The notes under the pieces were generated by a model. That model worked only from the letters and a program-made list of their open reading frames with translations, was not told where the DNA came from and searched no databases. A stretch of 64,000 nucleotides of DNA from Paenibacillus sp. MSJ-34. Its GTDB lineage: Bacteria; Bacillota; Bacilli; Paenibacillales; Paenibacillaceae. The DNA lies in assembly GCF_018918005.1 (NCBI RefSeq), contig NZ_JAHLPR010000009.1, positions 62,001-126,000 on the forward strand, given 5' to 3'. A program made the position numbers and the translations under genes. Positions within the stretch are counted from its first letter, which is position 1. Each line of letters opens with the position of its first letter. Of the stretch, positions 62,352-64,000 are shown piece after piece.

Positions 62352-63227
62352 ATGGCAAAAGGAATGCGCGACATTAAACGCCAAATCAAGAGCGTTCAAA
62401 ATATGAAGCAAATTACGAAAGCGATGGAGATGGTGGCGGCTTCCAAGCTGAGAAAGGCGCAAGAGAAAGCGGAAGCGTCCCGTCCGTACGCGGATAAGCT
62501 GAAAGAGGTCGTAAACAGCATTGCATCCGGGACCCAAGGGATTACACATCCGATGCTGCAAAAACGCGAGATCAAGAAAACGGGTTACTTGATCATCACC
62601 TCCGACCGCGGGCTTTGCGGCGGTTACAACGCGAACATCCTTCGCAAGCTGCAGCAAACCATTTCCCAGAATCACCGCTCTTCCGACGAATATGCATTGT
62701 TTGTGATTGGACGCAAAGGAAGAGATTATTTCCGCCGTAGAGGCTTGCCTGTCGTCGAAGCGGTCACGGAATTGCCCGACTCCCCGACGTATGCGGATAT
62801 TAAGTCGATCTCTTACAAAGCCGTCAAATATTTTGAGGAAGAACAGTATGACGTACTGTACTTGTTCTATAACCAGTTCGTGAACGCGATTACGCAAATT
62901 CCGGTGCAAAAGCAGCTGTTGCCGCTGGAAGACATGAAAGAAGAATCGAAGTCGGATGCGGGCGCGAAGGCTTCGTACGAATACGAGCCGTCTCCGGAAG
63001 CCGTGCTTGAGACGTTGCTGCCGAAATATGCGGAAACGTTGATCTACAGCGCGCTGTTGGACGGAAAGGCGAGCGAGTTCGGCGCGAAGATGACCGCCAT
63101 GGGCAGCGCGACGAAGAACGCCTCGAAGATGATCAACGAATTGACTCTGACATACAACCGTGCGCGCCAAGCCGCGATTACACAAGAGATTTCGGAAATT
63201 GTGGCCGGTGCGAACGCGCAAGGATAA
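62352..63227 (+). CDS. atpG: ATP synthase F1 subunit gamma
   Basis: 291 residues, the central shaft: N-terminal coiled coil (MRDIKRQIKSVQNMKQITKA) and C-terminal helix with LTYNRARQAAITQEI-type end. ATG 62352 follows GAAAGAGGTGAA; the frame open from 62271 is in the intergenic spacer. Confidence 0.96.
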   Translation: MAKGMRDIKRQIKSVQNMKQITKAMEMVAASKLRKAQEKAEASRPYADKLKEVVNSIASGTQGITHPMLQKREIKKTGYLIITSDRGLCGGYNANILRKLQQTISQNHRSSDEYALFVIGRKGRDYFRRRGLPVVEAVTELPDSPTYADIKSISYKAVKYFEEEQYDVLYLFYNQFVNAITQIPVQKQLLPLEDMKEESKSDAGAKASYEYEPSPEAVLETLLPKYAETLIYSALLDGKASEFGAKMTAMGSATKNASKMINELTLTYNRARQAAITQEISEIVAGANAQG

Positions 63228-63284
63228 CCCGCGCGGGTGGCTTGCAGGCAAGTTTTGCTGTGCAGAACTTAAGCGGATGCTTAA

Positions 63285-64000
<716 letters not shown>

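Overview
The window looks like a chromosome segment of a spore-forming, Gram-positive Paenibacillaceae bacterium (Paenibacillus or a close relative such as Cohnella). The evidence is the order prfA-prmC ... spoIIR-ywlC-mntP-ywlE-rpiB-ywlG-glyA-upp-wecB-atp, S-layer-anchored secreted enzymes, strong AGGAGG-type ribosome binding sites with frequent GTG and TTG starts, and a typical ZTP riboswitch. No rRNA, tRNA, CRISPR array, prophage or intact insertion sequence is visible.

Layout. 1-2.6 kb: 3' part of an S-layer-anchored family 8 glycosidase. 3.1-7.4 kb: a DEAD-box helicase with an altered Walker A motif, then two tandem sodium-coupled amino-acid transporters behind a candidate CRP/FNR-type site. 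7.6-11.9 kb: a secreted three-repeat protein, a regulator remnant, a YheC/YheD ATP-grasp protein, and a SIS isomerase plus ROK kinase pair. 12.4-17.8 kb: a two-component system, a metallo-beta-lactamase-fold hydrolase and an S-layer YcdB/YcdC protein. 17.8-19.1 kb: remnants of an IS110-type transposase and a drug ABC exporter, next to an intact MerR/TipAS regulator with its own MerR-type promoter. 20-22.8 kb: two GH76 mannanase-type enzymes, one secreted and one cytosolic, behind a near-consensus promoter with a cre site. 23-32 kb: an AfuABC/FbpABC-like importer facing a PRD/EIIA regulator with an ascorbate-type PTS and a second orphan binding protein. 32-40.7 kb: a YesM/YesN-like two-component system, a sugar ABC importer and a phosphoesterase. 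41-42.5 kb: MgtC and a repeat-rich gap. 42.5-57.6 kb: housekeeping genes (ychF, prfA, prmC, pyrD/pyrK, a hemerythrin gene behind an FNR-like promoter, spoIIR, ywlC, mntP, ywlE, ZTP riboswitch-rpiB-ywlG-glyA, upp, wecB). 57.7-64 kb: the ATP synthase operon atpZ-I-B-E-F-H-A-G-D, cut by the window end in atpD.

How the genes work together. The accessory half is mostly carbohydrate capture: secreted, wall-anchored glycosidases, ABC and PTS importers each with a dedicated sensor or regulator, and cytosolic sugar-processing enzymes. The right half is conserved translation, one-carbon, nucleotide and energy metabolism.

Most unusual observation. Several intergenic regions carry elements of about 186-188 bp. 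Each is built from four copies of one 21- or 23-bp imperfect palindrome at nearly fixed start-to-start distances (52-63-52, or about 51-62-51). Palindrome 1 resembles the reverse complement of palindrome 4, and palindrome 2 that of palindrome 3. The palindrome sequence differs between elements but the geometry is kept. Five four-site elements and one three-site element are present (2682-2869, 12098-12284, 18177-18362, 22806-22991, 40823-40958, 55087-55274). I do not recognise this as a described repeat class.
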